A DNA stretch of 64,000 nt from Streptomyces sp. AP-93 (GCF_022808175.1 NZ_JALGBX010000016.1:62001-126000), one strand, 5' to 3'. Positions 1-8,604 are shown, counted from the stretch's first letter. Program-made: numbers and translations. Notes: generated by a model not told the origin, from the letters alone.

Positions 1-24
1 CTGGTCCGTATCGTCAGCGGTCAT
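1..24 (-). CDS. Partial CDS, N-terminus only, unknown protein
   Basis: Only the first eight codons (M-T-A-D-D-T-D-Q) lie in the window; the gene continues past base 1. An ATG at 24 is preceded on the minus strand by a good AAGGGAGA ribosome binding site. It points the same way as the membrane protein gene ending at 131, so the two could be co-transcribed. No function can be proposed from eight residues. Confidence 0.5.
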
Positions 25-130
25 GGCGTGTCTCCCTTCGCGTCGTCCCGGTGCCCAGTGCGGGGGCGCGGCGCCCCACGCCGGGCTGCCCAGCGCGTCC
101 GCGCTGTCGGCCAGACAGTGGGGCACGGCG

Positions 131-661
131 TCACCGCCGCCCCAGATGCGACGCGTATCGGGGGGTGCGGGTTTCATCCTCCGGCCGTACGACTGCGCGG
201 CCGGCCGTCGCGCGGGCGATCGTGGCGAAGGCCAGACCGGCGAGGAGCCCAAAGACGAGGTGGGCGCCGAGGCTGGAGGCGCTGAATTCGTTCCAGTCGA
301 AGACGGGCATGCCCATGTTGGCCGACATGATCCACAGGGCGCCGAAGGTCCACCATGCCGCGCCGTAGGCGAGACCGAGGACGGCGGCGGGCAGGGGGCT
401 CCGGGCGAAGGGGCCGAGCAGCGCGCCGAACCTGATGCCCGCGAACAGTGCGATGGACAGGTGGATCAGCCAACCGGCGAAGGCGTTGGTCGTACCGAGC
501 AGCCCGGCCACCATCGTGATCATCGCGGTGTCCATCACGGGACGGGACACCGACATCCAGATGCCCATCCCCACGCCGCCGACCAGTCCTGCGGCGGCCC
601 CCCAGACCGTGTGGTCCGGGATGACGGCTGTCCTCGCGTAGGCCCGCAACGCGCTGGTCAT
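131..661 (-). CDS. Small integral membrane protein
   Basis: A 176-residue protein with about four hydrophobic segments (roughly residues 17-38, 45-80, 85-110 and 125-150) and a short polar, Arg-containing tail. The repeated Gly/Ala-rich helices (AAGLVGGVGMGIWM, AALLGPFARSPLPAAVLG) suggest a bacterial inner-membrane protein of the type often annotated only as a hypothetical membrane protein. No catalytic motif is visible. The ATG at 661 has no strong Shine-Dalgarno sequence. The next gene downstream starts at 24 in the same direction. The frame is intact and the composition matches the host. Confidence 0.7.
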   Translation of the reverse strand: MTSALRAYARTAVIPDHTVWGAAAGLVGGVGMGIWMSVSRPVMDTAMITMVAGLLGTTNAFAGWLIHLSIALFAGIRFGALLGPFARSPLPAAVLGLAYGAAWWTFGALWIMSANMGMPVFDWNEFSASSLGAHLVFGLLAGLAFATIARATAGRAVVRPEDETRTPRYASHLGRR

Positions 662-1151
662 TGCATATCGCCGATTTCTGGCTTCGGATTCCCTCGTCCT
701 CGGGGCGACGTGAGTAAGCGGGGTGGGCGCCAGTATGAAAAACGCTTACGTACCCGCTGGTAGATCGCCCGGCGCCGTGCGGGTCATCGCTCACACTCAG
801 TGTAGGGCCGGAGTCGCCACCTTCCGCCTATACCACACGGCGCCGGACGCAGTGCATCCAGCCGGCCGCGTGGGCGGTGCACGCCTCGGAGGACTGGACG
901 CGGTCGGCCAGGCGCGGCAGGGGGCCTTTCGCCGACCGGTTCGCGTGTCAATGACACTGGACACCTCCGAACCACCAAGAGGCCCTGTCCTCATGCACCC
1001 ATCACCTCGAGATCATCCGATCCAGAACCCTGTTTCAACCCCAAGCTCGGCGATCGGCATGAATGCGGATAGATCGCCCAATGGGGGCCGTTCGTTTTCG
1101 GCAGGCCCTGGCCCTTGTCTGGCGGGAATCGGATTCAAGGGGAGGCGTTTC
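662..1151. other. Intergenic region without a supportable gene
   Basis: This 490-base stretch separates a leftward membrane-protein gene from the rightward DM13 gene, so it should hold divergent promoters. Open frames cross it but show no family resemblance. AT-richer patches near 735-745 and 825-840 could be promoter elements, but no convincing -35/-10 pair was identified. Confidence 0.5.
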
Positions 1152-1724
1152 ATGGGACGTGGATGGGTGACGAGCAGGCCGGTCGTTCTCGCTGTTGCGG
1201 TGGTCTCGGTCGCGGTGATCGGTGTGGGCTTGTACCTGTTTCAGCCGTGGAAGCTGTGGCAGGACGAGACCGTGCGGGAGGCTCTGCCTTCCACGGCCGC
1301 CACCGCGTCGCCCGGGCCGTCCCAGACGAGCCCGGGTCCGACGCTCTCTGCGCCTGTGGGCCCTCAGACGGTCTCTGCGGGGCAGCTGATCAGTCATGAG
1401 CACACTACGACGGGCGCGGTGAAGATCGTCCGTCTTGCGGATGGTTCGCACACGCTGCGGCTGGAGAACCTCGACACCAGCAACGGACCTGACCTGCACG
1501 TCTGGCTCACGGATGCGCCAGTGAAGGAAGGCAAGGCGGGCTGGGAGGTCTTCGATGACGGCAAGTACGTCAGCCTGGGCAAGCTCAAGGGCAACAAGGG
1601 CAACAAGGGCGACCAGAACTACGTTCTTCCCGCGGATGTTGACCTCTCGCAGTACACGAGTGTGAGCATCTGGTGCGACCGCTTCAATGTCTCCTTCGGT
1701 GCCGCGGCACTCGCGAAGGCCTGA
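1152..1724 (+). CDS. DM13 domain-containing membrane-anchored/secreted protein
   Basis: A 190-residue protein. An N-terminal hydrophobic helix (about residues 8-28) is a signal anchor, followed by a Pro/Ser/Thr-rich linker (about 40-75) and a C-terminal DM13 domain. DM13 hallmarks visible are the HTLRLENLDTSNGPDLHVWL stretch and, near the end, SVSIWCDRFNVSFG with the single conserved Cys. DM13 domains are proposed to take part in extracytoplasmic redox reactions; the substrate is unknown. The ATG at 1152 was chosen because AAGGGGAGGCG precedes it at good spacing and the signal anchor follows at once. The frame stays open upstream but that part is not protein-like. A Gly-Asn-Lys repeat (GNKGNKG) interrupts the domain. 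Confidence 0.85.
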   Translation: MGRGWVTSRPVVLAVAVVSVAVIGVGLYLFQPWKLWQDETVREALPSTAATASPGPSQTSPGPTLSAPVGPQTVSAGQLISHEHTTTGAVKIVRLADGSHTLRLENLDTSNGPDLHVWLTDAPVKEGKAGWEVFDDGKYVSLGKLKGNKGNKGDQNYVLPADVDLSQYTSVSIWCDRFNVSFGAAALAKA

Positions 1725-1742
1725 CGGCCTGACGGCAGGCGT

Positions 1743-1764
1743 CCCGCCGAAGCGCGCCGGCGGG
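1743..1764 (+). terminator. Possible terminator hairpin after the DM13 gene
   Basis: CCCGCCG (1743-1749) and CGGCGGG (1758-1764) form a perfect 7-bp stem with an 8-base loop, 19 bases after the DM13 stop. The downstream sequence (ccgctttgtc) is only weakly T-rich, as is common for Streptomyces terminators. Confidence 0.45.
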
Positions 1765-1971
1765 CCGCTTTGTCGATCCCCTCGTTTCGTGGAGACCTCC
1801 TCCTTGCAGCCCGTCCCATGGTGAGGCCGGCCCGGTACCCGTGTTCGAGTCGATCGGCGGACCCGAAGGAAGGGTTGTTGGGAGCGAGCCGATAGCGCCG
1901 TCGGTCGCTCCCTCGCGGGCGATGGCCGCGCCGGATTGCCGCGTACGGTTTGGCCTTCGGCAGGTCGATCC

Positions 1972-3687
1972 TCAGGCCCGCAGCGCGCGTCGCAGTCGGC
2001 GTCCGAGGACCTCGACGGTGAGGCTGAGCGCCAGCGAAGCCAGCAGGATGCCTGCGACGACGGGGAAGTCGAAGGCCGCAAGGCGTTCGCTGAGGAGTCG
2101 GCCCAGGCCTGCGGCGCCGACGACGCCGACGACGGCGGTGTCGCGCACGCAGATCTCGAACCGGTACAGCGTGTAGGTGACGAGGTGATGGGCGGACGGG
2201 GGCCCGACGGCGAGCATGGCGGAGACCGTCCGGGGCAGGCCTGCGTTGCGCAGGGAATCGCGTGGCTGGAGGTCCATGGTCTCCCAGGCTTCGGCGACGA
2301 GCCTGCCGAGGATGCCGCCGGTGTAGACCCCCAGCGCCAACGCGCCGGGCAGTACGCCTGGGAAGAGGGCCAGGAGTGCGACGACGGCCCACACCGTCGG
2401 CGGCACCGACCGCAGCACCAGGAGCAGCAGCCGGGCCACCCCCCAGACGCCGGTCCGGGCCGCGGCCGCTGAGGCGCGCCGGTCGGCGCGTGGGCGGCTT
2501 GCCCAGGGGCCCACGACCAGGGTGATCGCGATTGCCACGAGCATGGCGAGGACGGCCATGCTCACCGTGTCGAGGGCGGCGTCCGCCAGTACCCGCCCAC
2601 CGCCTGCGGGGAATGCGGGGGGCCAGAGGTCCGTGAGCAGTCGGCTGCTGAGATCCCGGGTGCGGGCCGCGACGATTCCGGCGGGCGAAAGGCCCACCCA
2701 CCACCACGCGGCCGCGACGGCCGGCAGCATCATGGCCAGGGACCAGCGGGTCGGGCGGGACAGGCCGCGCGGTGTCCGGCTCTCGTCGCGGGTGCGTTTG
2801 CGCCCGACTGACCAGTCGGCGCAGGTCACCACCGCGACGTCGCGGCGAACGCGATTGCTCCATAGCTCGACCGCGGCCGCGAGCAGCAGCAGTGCTGCGA
2901 CAAGCGTCCAGACTTCGCTCCAGTTTCGGGACTGCAGGCTCACGATCAGTTCGAATCCCAGGCCGCCGACGCCCGCGATCCCCAGCACGACCGCGGACCG
3001 CAGCGCACACTCCAGACGGTAGAAGGAGTAGGACAGCAGCAACGGCGCTGTCCGGGGAAGAAGGGCGTAGGCCAGCGCGGAACCACGGCGGGCGCCGAGG
3101 GCGCGCAGCGCCCGCAGCGCCGTGTCGGGCACGGCGTCGAAGGTCTCCCCGAAGACCTGGGCGCTCTGCGCGCCGAAGGGCAGGGCGAGAGCCAGGACGG
3201 CGACGAGCGGGTCGAGGCCGAAAATGCTGACGAAGAACAGCGCCCACACCAGCTCGTGGACCGAGCGAACCGTCACCAGCAGGCCGCGGAGCAGAAATCG
3301 CCCTGCACGAATGGGCCAAGGCGGCGAACTGCCCCAGGCCACGTCACTGAGAACCAGCCCGCCGATCAGCCCGATGACCAGTGCTCCTGCCGTCCCGAGC
3401 AGGGCGAAGGCCAGCGTGGTGGCGGTCGCTTCGAGGACCACCCCGAGGAACCCAGCCTCGAGGGAAGGATGGAGTGCGGTCGCCGCCAGGTCGTCGAGGA
3501 GACGCAGACCGCCTCGGTTGACCAGCGCGCCGCCTGACGGCGTGGCGCGGTGGACGGCCCAGACCAACAGGCCGGTGAACGCTGCCAGCCCTGCCAGCCT
3601 GCGCAGCGTCACCCGCCGCCCGCTGATGCCCTTCCGCTCAGCGGCGGCGGCCGGCGGTGACGGCGAGCGGACGGGTTGGAGCGTCAT
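1972..3687 (-). CDS. Phosphonate/selenate-type ABC transporter permease, two fused PhnE-like domains
   Basis: This 571-residue membrane protein contains two tandem PhnE-type permease units, about residues 70-285 and 335-571. Each has a cytoplasmic coupling loop of the form found in phosphonate permeases (FGETFDAVPDTALRALRALG in the first half, VAEAWETMDLQPRDSLRNAG in the second). Classical PhnE is about 260 residues, so this is a fused dimer that could form the whole transmembrane channel alone. Its ATG overlaps the ATPase stop (ATGA, 3684-3687), so the genes are translationally coupled. It carries the oxyanion delivered by the binding protein encoded at 4424-5338 across the membrane. The substrate is inferred from that protein, not from this one. 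Confidence 0.88.
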   Translation of the reverse strand: MTLQPVRSPSPPAAAAERKGISGRRVTLRRLAGLAAFTGLLVWAVHRATPSGGALVNRGGLRLLDDLAATALHPSLEAGFLGVVLEATATTLAFALLGTAGALVIGLIGGLVLSDVAWGSSPPWPIRAGRFLLRGLLVTVRSVHELVWALFFVSIFGLDPLVAVLALALPFGAQSAQVFGETFDAVPDTALRALRALGARRGSALAYALLPRTAPLLLSYSFYRLECALRSAVVLGIAGVGGLGFELIVSLQSRNWSEVWTLVAALLLLAAAVELWSNRVRRDVAVVTCADWSVGRKRTRDESRTPRGLSRPTRWSLAMMLPAVAAAWWWVGLSPAGIVAARTRDLSSRLLTDLWPPAFPAGGGRVLADAALDTVSMAVLAMLVAIAITLVVGPWASRPRADRRASAAAARTGVWGVARLLLLVLRSVPPTVWAVVALLALFPGVLPGALALGVYTGGILGRLVAEAWETMDLQPRDSLRNAGLPRTVSAMLAVGPPSAHHLVTYTLYRFEICVRDTAVVGVVGAAGLGRLLSERLAAFDFPVVAGILLASLALSLTVEVLGRRLRRALRA

Positions 3688-4427
3688 GCGAGTGCGTACA
3701 GATCGTGCAGTGCCGCGTCACTCACATCGGCCACGGGAGCGTCGAGAACGATCCGGCCGTCGCGCAGACCCACCACTCGGGCACAGTGCTCTCGGGCGAG
3801 TGACGGCTGGTGCAGGCTCACCACGAGCGTGCGCACGTGCGACGAGGTGCCGAGCAGGCCGAGGGTCCGTGCCGCGCGGACGGGATCGAGGCTGGAGACG
3901 GGCTCGTCGGCTACCACCAGTTCCGGATCCTGTACCAGGAGGCGGGCGATCGCCACCCGCTGCCGCTCGCCGCCGGAGAGGCGTTCGGTGCGCTCGTGGA
4001 GCGCCCAGCTCAGGTCGACGCGGGCGAGCGCGTCCCGCACGACGTCGAGCGACCGGGGCCAGACCAGTGAGGCCAGGGCGCGGGGCGTACTCCACTGACC
4101 GAGCCTGCCCGCGTTGACGTTGTGCAGCACCCGGACCTGTTCAATGAGAGCAAGGTGCTGGCTCACCGTTCCGATGCGCCGCTGGAGCAGTCGAAGCCGT
4201 GCAGCCGACAGGAGCGCCGGGTTCTCGCCGAAGACCTCCACGGTGCCCGTGGTCGGCGTCAGGGACCCGTTGAGCAGGGCCAGCAGCGTACTCTTCCCGG
4301 CGCCGCTCGTGCCGAGAACCGCCACGCGCTCCCCGGCGTGGACGGTGAGGTCGAGATCGCGCAGCGCCTCGTGCGAGCCGTAGCTGTGCCCGACCCCGCA
4401 CAGCCGGAGCACGGGCGAAGCGTTCAC
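3684..4427 (-). CDS. Phosphonate/selenate-type ABC transporter ATP-binding protein (PhnC-like)
   Basis: A 247-residue ABC ATPase. Walker A is GTSGAGKST (about residues 39-47), the signature is LSGGERQRVAIARLL, Walker B is LVVADEP, and a switch His lies in SLHQPS. PhnC features include the RRIGTVSQHLALIEQVRVLHNV Q-loop region. It powers import through the fused permease. The GTG start overlaps the stop of the binding-protein gene (GTGA, 4424-4427) and its stop overlaps the permease start, so all three form one coupled operon. Family placement is secure; the substrate is inferred. Confidence 0.9.
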   Translation of the reverse strand: MNASPVLRLCGVGHSYGSHEALRDLDLTVHAGERVAVLGTSGAGKSTLLALLNGSLTPTTGTVEVFGENPALLSAARLRLLQRRIGTVSQHLALIEQVRVLHNVNAGRLGQWSTPRALASLVWPRSLDVVRDALARVDLSWALHERTERLSGGERQRVAIARLLVQDPELVVADEPVSSLDPVRAARTLGLLGTSSHVRTLVVSLHQPSLAREHCARVVGLRDGRIVLDAPVADVSDAALHDLYALA

Positions 4428-5338
4428 CGCAGCAGCCCCAGCTCACGGGCCACATCCTCGATGCGGTCGTAGGCGGAGTTCTCAGTCCGGACGAACGCCT
4501 GCGCTCCGAAGAGCTTGAGAATCTCCGCGTCCTGGGAATCCCTGGCGTCGAGGCCCAGGAGCAGGTCGAGCACCTTCCGCCGGGTACCGGCACCGAAGGT
4601 CTCGTCGAGATCCGGACGCGCCAGCCAGTGGTAGTCGGCATAGCCCGGGGTGCGCCACAACTCCGTCACTCCGCTCGGGTCGATCCCACCAGCGGTGGCC
4701 CTCGCCTTCCACACCTGCTCGTTGACGGCCCCGACCTCGAAGCTGCCGGTGGCGACCGCCTCGATGGTGGCGTCGTGCGAACCGGAGAAGCCCGGTGACC
4801 CTCGCAGGTCGCTCAGCTCGAGTCCCGCCTTCCGCATGAAGAACTGCGGCATGAGCCGGCCCGAGGTGGACGTCTCGCTGCCGAAGGTGAGGGTGTGTCC
4901 GGCGAGAGAGCGCAATCCGTCGATCGTATCGAAGGGCCGCAGACCGGAGTCGGCGCCTGCGATGAAGACACTGTGGAAGTCGGCATCGATGTCACGCTGC
5001 GCGAGAGCGGTGGCACCGGGCACGCGTACGCGTGCCTGGACGCCGGTGAGCCCGCCCATCCAGGCCAGGTGGATGTCGCCGATCTCAAAGGCGCGCACCA
5101 CCGCGGTGTAGTCGGTGACGGGCCGGTAGGCCACCGCGAGGCCGGTGGCGTCGGCGAACCGTTCCGCGACCGCCGGGTAGAGCCGGTTGAGGAGTTCGGG
5201 GTCCTGGTCGGGGATGGCGGAGATACCGAGCCGTCGGGTATCCGAACCGCTCCCGCCTCCGCTGCCACATGCGCTCAGCACCAGCGTCGCACCGGTGCCG
5301 AGGAGGAAGGTACGACGGGTCAACGGCTTCCTGGGCAT
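4424..5338 (-). CDS. PhnD-like substrate-binding lipoprotein, putative selenate-type subfamily
   Basis: A 304-residue exported lipoprotein. Its N-terminus has a twin-Arg pair (RRTF) and the lipobox LSAC with Cys 24. The body is a PhnD-type periplasmic binding protein. Stretches WMGGLTGVQARVRVPGA, FGSETSTSGRLMPQFF and GFSGSHDATIEAVATGSFEVGAVN match what I recall of the subfamily named putative selenate ABC transporter substrate-binding protein, rather than true phosphonate binders. It would capture an oxyanion outside the cell and hand it to the permease. The ATG at 5338 was chosen because AGGGAAA precedes it and the signal peptide begins there; the longer frame upstream overlaps the DoxX remnant. 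Substrate identity is an inference. Confidence 0.85.
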   Translation of the reverse strand: MPRKPLTRRTFLLGTGATLVLSACGSGGGSGSDTRRLGISAIPDQDPELLNRLYPAVAERFADATGLAVAYRPVTDYTAVVRAFEIGDIHLAWMGGLTGVQARVRVPGATALAQRDIDADFHSVFIAGADSGLRPFDTIDGLRSLAGHTLTFGSETSTSGRLMPQFFMRKAGLELSDLRGSPGFSGSHDATIEAVATGSFEVGAVNEQVWKARATAGGIDPSGVTELWRTPGYADYHWLARPDLDETFGAGTRRKVLDLLLGLDARDSQDAEILKLFGAQAFVRTENSAYDRIEDVARELGLLR

Positions 5339-5396
5339 TGCTTTCCCTAGCGTCAGGCGGATGGTGATCGCGCTTTCGAGATCAGTCGAGGGGTGA

Positions 5397-5717
5397 GGAT
5401 CGGTACCGAGCACTGGGGACCGCGAGGGCGACCACGGCCATGGACAACAGGAAAGCCGCCCGGCCCAACTGAACGGTGGGAGCACCGGATGGCTCGCCGC
5501 GAAGGAGGTGAAGTGGTCGGGCCCGCTGTCGGACTGCTCTCCGGAGCCCGGGGGACGCTTCCACTCGACGTTTGTACAGCCACATCAGGCCGAGCAGGAC
5601 GCGGAGGAACACCGCGGCGGCGGCCTGCCCGCGGGGGACGTCGTCGGCCGCGGGAGCGAAGAGCCAACGGACGAGATTCTTCCCCCCGGGCGCGGTCGCC
5701 ATCGGTGTCTCCTTCAT
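5397..5717 (-). pseudogene. DoxX-family membrane protein remnant, frameshifted and shortened
   Basis: The first ~45 residues read as a DoxX N-terminus (VFLRVLLGLMWLY). The reading then continues in another frame as NVEWKRPPGSGEQSD and HPVLPPFSW, matching the conserved WKRPP(D/G)FG motif of the intact copy at 8053-8604. One extra base near the Lys codon after MWLY explains the shift. After the PPFSW motif the sequence jumps to a short hydrophobic end, so the middle of the four-helix protein is missing as well. The ATG region at 5717 follows the radical SAM gene directly, so this was a member of the same leftward operon between that gene and the binding protein. Loss of one DoxX while another is kept nearby suggests redundancy. 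Confidence 0.6.
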
Positions 5718-5741
5718 CTGCGGTGGACCGGCGAGTCCTGC

Positions 5742-6848
5742 TCAGGCACAGCGGAAGACCTCACGTCCCGACCGGGCGGCGGCGTCCTGCACGGCGAGGG
5801 TGTCGCGCACGACGCCGAAGACTTCGGACAGCGGCAGCGGGGCATCGGCGATCCGCAGGTGCGGGTTGGTGACGGCCACCGGGTGCCACCAGGCGCCGTC
5901 AGCGGTGAGAGTCGGCTCCGGCTCGAGGCTCTCGAGGGAGACGTGCACTCCCTCGGTCGCGAAACCTTCCTGGGCCACGGGGCGGATGACACGGTCCACC
6001 GGAGCGATCCCGACATCGTCCAGGCGCCGGTGCAGCGCGTCGACACCCTGCGGGTCCTCGTCGTACAACGTGGCGGCCACCCGCACCCGGAATCCGAGGG
6101 AGCGGGCCAGCGCGATGCCGTCCATGGCCCTCGACCACGAGCCGGCACCCCGCTGCCGGTCGTGCAGCTCGGGCGTGGCCGAGTCGAGGCTGATCTGCAG
6201 CACCACGTCACGGTCCAGGTTCTCCAGAGTGTCGCGGCGGCTGCCCCTAGCGAAGATCATGCCGTTCGTCAGGACGGTGCGGTCCAGGCCGGCGCCGGCG
6301 GCCACCAGGGCACCGAGCTCGGGGTGCATGAAGGGCTCGCCGCCGGTGAAGAACACCTCGCGGCCACCCTGGGGGAGGAACTCGGCGAAGACCGCGGTGG
6401 CGACCGCCGGATCGAAGCGCCGCGCGACGGCCTTCGGAGAGGATTCGGCGCAGCAGTAGACGCAGGCGAGATTGCAGTTGAAATTGGTATAGACCCACAA
6501 TCGTCGGCCCACCGGTGTCCGCTCGCCCCGGCTAAAGACCGTGTCCGGACCGGCGGACGCACGCGACTTGCTCACGGCGAACCACCACGGACCCTCGGCC
6601 GACTCGGCGAACTCGGTGACGACATCGTGCCCGACAAGGTCCGCCCAGGCCGGCAGGTCGGCGACCACGCTGACCTCCGCGCTGCGCACACCGAGTAGCT
6701 GCCCGGGCTCCAGACGCCTCATCGCGCGGGTGATCAGCAGTAGCAGACCGCTGCCGCAGTCCATGTCACCGCCGTCGACGAGGGCAGCGACCTCACCGAG
6801 GGGATTCGGTGCTCGATCGGGATCAGCCGGCTGAGTCATGTCTGCCAC
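5742..6848 (-). CDS. Radical SAM protein with N-terminal TusA-like domain
   Basis: This 368-residue protein appears to be a fusion. Residues 18-80 look like a small TusA/SirA-type domain with a conserved Cys (Cys 31 in DMDCGSGLLLLI), but the usual Cys-Pro pair is replaced by Cys-Gly. Residues 115-330 form a radical SAM core with CNLACVYC (Cys 125, 129 and 132), an adjacent fourth Cys 133, and the SAM-binding TGGEP (168-172). It should bind a 4Fe-4S cluster and cleave S-adenosylmethionine; the substrate is unknown. A GTG at 6848 or an ATG at 6839 could start it, neither with a strong ribosome binding site. It heads the operon with the DoxX remnant and the oxyanion transporter, which points to sulfur or selenium chemistry. 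Confidence 0.85.
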   Translation of the reverse strand: MADMTQPADPDRAPNPLGEVAALVDGGDMDCGSGLLLLITRAMRRLEPGQLLGVRSAEVSVVADLPAWADLVGHDVVTEFAESAEGPWWFAVSKSRASAGPDTVFSRGERTPVGRRLWVYTNFNCNLACVYCCAESSPKAVARRFDPAVATAVFAEFLPQGGREVFFTGGEPFMHPELGALVAAGAGLDRTVLTNGMIFARGSRRDTLENLDRDVVLQISLDSATPELHDRQRGAGSWSRAMDGIALARSLGFRVRVAATLYDEDPQGVDALHRRLDDVGIAPVDRVIRPVAQEGFATEGVHVSLESLEPEPTLTADGAWWHPVAVTNPHLRIADAPLPLSEVFGVVRDTLAVQDAAARSGREVFRCA

Positions 6849-6952
6849 GGTAGCGGCGACACTGCCCGGCGTAGAGCTGATCAGTCACGACGACACGGTC
6901 ATGTCGTCGTCTGCTTCTGCGAACCGGTCCCCTGGGGTCTATCGTCGGAGCC

Positions 6953-7618
6953 ATGACCGACGGCATGGCGCGCCCCGTAAACGCAGCGGCCCGCGCGACG
7001 TTCTGGGAAGAGATCCACCATGGCAAGAACGTCGACGGAGTCTCCTGGTGGCAGTCGGTCCCAGCACTCTCCCTGGGCCTGGTCGACGAGACCGGACTCG
7101 GCCCCGACGAGCCGATCATCGATGTAGGGGCCGGATGGTCGACGCTGGTAGACCACCTGGTGGAACGCGGTTACCGCGACCTCTCGGCTGTCGACCTGTC
7201 GGTCACCGCCCTGCAGACCGTCCGGGACCGGCTCGGCCCCGCAGGCACGGACGTCGTCCTGACCGTCGCCGACGTACTCGACCTGCGTATGGACCGCACC
7301 TACGCACTGTGGCACGACAGAGCCGTGTACCACTTTCTCACCGAACCGGAAGAGCGCGCCGACTACCTGGCGTCGCTGCGGCGCTCGCTGCGATCAGGCG
7401 GATGGCTCGTCGTGGCAACGTTCGGCCCGGACGGCCCGACCACGTGCAGCGGCCTGCCGATCGTTCGCTACACCCACGCCGAACTCGCCGACCAGTTCCC
7501 CGGCTTTCAGCTCGTCGACACGGCAGGAGAGGAACACCAGACTCCCTGGGGAACCTCCCAGCAATTCACCGCAGTCCTGCTGCGTTGCGCAACCGATACG
7601 ACCACCCCTCCGGGGTAA
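6953..7618 (+). CDS. Class I SAM-dependent methyltransferase, TPMT-like family
   Basis: A 221-residue soluble enzyme. Motif I is IIDVGAGWS (about residues 55-63), followed by the acidic DLS loop and VADVLDL, with WHDRAVYHFLT (about 120-130) and DGPTTCSGLPIVRY typical of the thiopurine/METTL12-like group. The N-terminal VSWWQSVPALSL is also characteristic. Members of the wider family methylate thiol, selenium or tellurium compounds, or protein lysines; the true substrate here is not known. It is divergent from the radical SAM gene across about 100 bases, so the two may share control. The ATG at 6953 was chosen; the ATG at 6965 is an alternative. Confidence 0.85.
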   Translation: MTDGMARPVNAAARATFWEEIHHGKNVDGVSWWQSVPALSLGLVDETGLGPDEPIIDVGAGWSTLVDHLVERGYRDLSAVDLSVTALQTVRDRLGPAGTDVVLTVADVLDLRMDRTYALWHDRAVYHFLTEPEERADYLASLRRSLRSGGWLVVATFGPDGPTTCSGLPIVRYTHAELADQFPGFQLVDTAGEEHQTPWGTSQQFTAVLLRCATDTTTPPG

Positions 7619-7635
7619 CGGCACGCTGTCGAGGT

Positions 7636-8037
7636 TCATGCGGGATCGTGCCTTCCCGTGACGGGAGTGGGGGCGGCGGGGCCGTCGGGTACCGGAGTAA
7701 GGCCGAGGGCGAGTAGGCCCACGGCAAAGCCGAGCAGCAGGGCCACCGTGGAACCGTCGCCCCCGAGCAGGTTCGCACCGGTCCAGCCGATCTGCACCAG
7801 CTGCAGGACGGAGGCCGCCAGGAAACCCGCCCCAGCCAGGGCGACCAGCGAACGCACCCCCGAGAGGCCCGCTGCCACTGCCGCCGCGGCCAAGAGCAGC
7901 AGCACCAGAGTCCCGGCGCCACCCAGCGCGACGAGCCCCCAGGGCGGGCCGTCGGCGATGGCCAGGACGCTGCTCACCGCGGCGCTGATACCCAGGCCGA
8001 CGGCCGTCCGGCCGATCGCGGATCGTTGAGTCCGCAT
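7636..8037 (-). CDS. Small Gly/Ala/Leu-rich membrane protein
   Basis: A 133-residue protein with about four transmembrane segments (roughly residues 12-28, 33-60, 62-82 and 95-113) and a Pro/Thr-rich tail. No motif was recognised. It lies 15 bases downstream of the DoxX gene on the same strand, so the two are probably co-transcribed. It converges on the methyltransferase gene, whose stop is 17 bases away. Confidence 0.65.
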   Translation of the reverse strand: MRTQRSAIGRTAVGLGISAAVSSVLAIADGPPWGLVALGGAGTLVLLLLAAAAVAAGLSGVRSLVALAGAGFLAASVLQLVQIGWTGANLLGGDGSTVALLLGFAVGLLALGLTPVPDGPAAPTPVTGRHDPA

Positions 8038-8052
8038 CTAAGTGCCTCCCTC

Positions 8053-8604
8053 TCACGATGCAGCGAGCAGCAGCCGCGACAGCCGGCCGCCCCGCTGCCG
8101 CCATACGGGGCGCAGGGCGCCGTCCACGCCGTAGGCGCGTCCGGCGGCGGTGGCCAGCAGCGCCAGGTGCACGGCGTACATCAGGAAGTACGACCAGAAC
8201 CACTCGTGCGGGGTGTTCAGCACGGAGAACAGGATGGCGGTCGTCTGGACCAGTCCGACCGCCGCCCAGAAGCGGGTAGCCAGGCCCACCAGCAGGAACG
8301 CGCCCAGGCAGGCCTCGATCGCGAAGGCGCCCCAGGCGAACACCGCGAAGTTCGGAATGATCACATGCTCGACCAGCCACGCCCACGGGGCGAAGACCTC
8401 GTTGTCGACCCCTTTCAGGGTCCAGGCGTACAGGTCCTGCGGGGGGTCGCTGTCGTTCCCGAAGTCTGGCGGGCGCTTCCAGGAAAGGTTCTGGATCCAC
8501 AGCAGGCCGACCGTGATCCGGCAGACGGCCAGCAGCACGCGGGAGAACCGGGACGAGCCCAGCGGCTCCAGGCCGGGGGGTGGGGACCGATGGGTGACGG
8601 CCAT
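8053..8604 (-). CDS. DoxX-family membrane protein
   Basis: A 183-residue protein with four predicted helices. After an N-terminal polar stretch come RVLLAVCRITVGLLWIQ, the signature WKRPPDFGNDSD, VEHVIIPNFAVFAWGAFAIE, AFLLVGLATRFWAAVGL and WSYFLMYAVHLALLA. DoxX proteins are membrane partners of oxidoreductase systems. In archaea the relative DoxD acts in thiosulfate:quinone oxidoreduction, and in mycobacteria DoxX forms a complex with superoxide dismutase and a thiosulfate sulfurtransferase. This link to sulfur redox chemistry fits the nearby TusA-like and oxyanion-import genes, but activity here is untested. It is the intact counterpart of the broken copy at 5397-5717. Confidence 0.85.
   Translation of the reverse strand: MAVTHRSPPPGLEPLGSSRFSRVLLAVCRITVGLLWIQNLSWKRPPDFGNDSDPPQDLYAWTLKGVDNEVFAPWAWLVEHVIIPNFAVFAWGAFAIEACLGAFLLVGLATRFWAAVGLVQTTAILFSVLNTPHEWFWSYFLMYAVHLALLATAAGRAYGVDGALRPVWRQRGGRLSRLLLAAS

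Noticed and set aside
1840..1890. tRNA-like GTTCGAGTC sequence
   Set aside because: Resembles a T-loop, but no acceptor stem or anticodon arm could be folded around it.
1619..3319. Leftward 566-codon frame antisense/out of frame within the permease gene
   Set aside because: Extreme Arg/Pro content, no domain, and it overlaps the well-supported fused PhnE permease.
5508..6698. Rightward 396-codon frame opposite the radical SAM gene
   Set aside because: Shadow of the leftward gene: the antisense frame is open because of GC-rich third positions; no protein family features.
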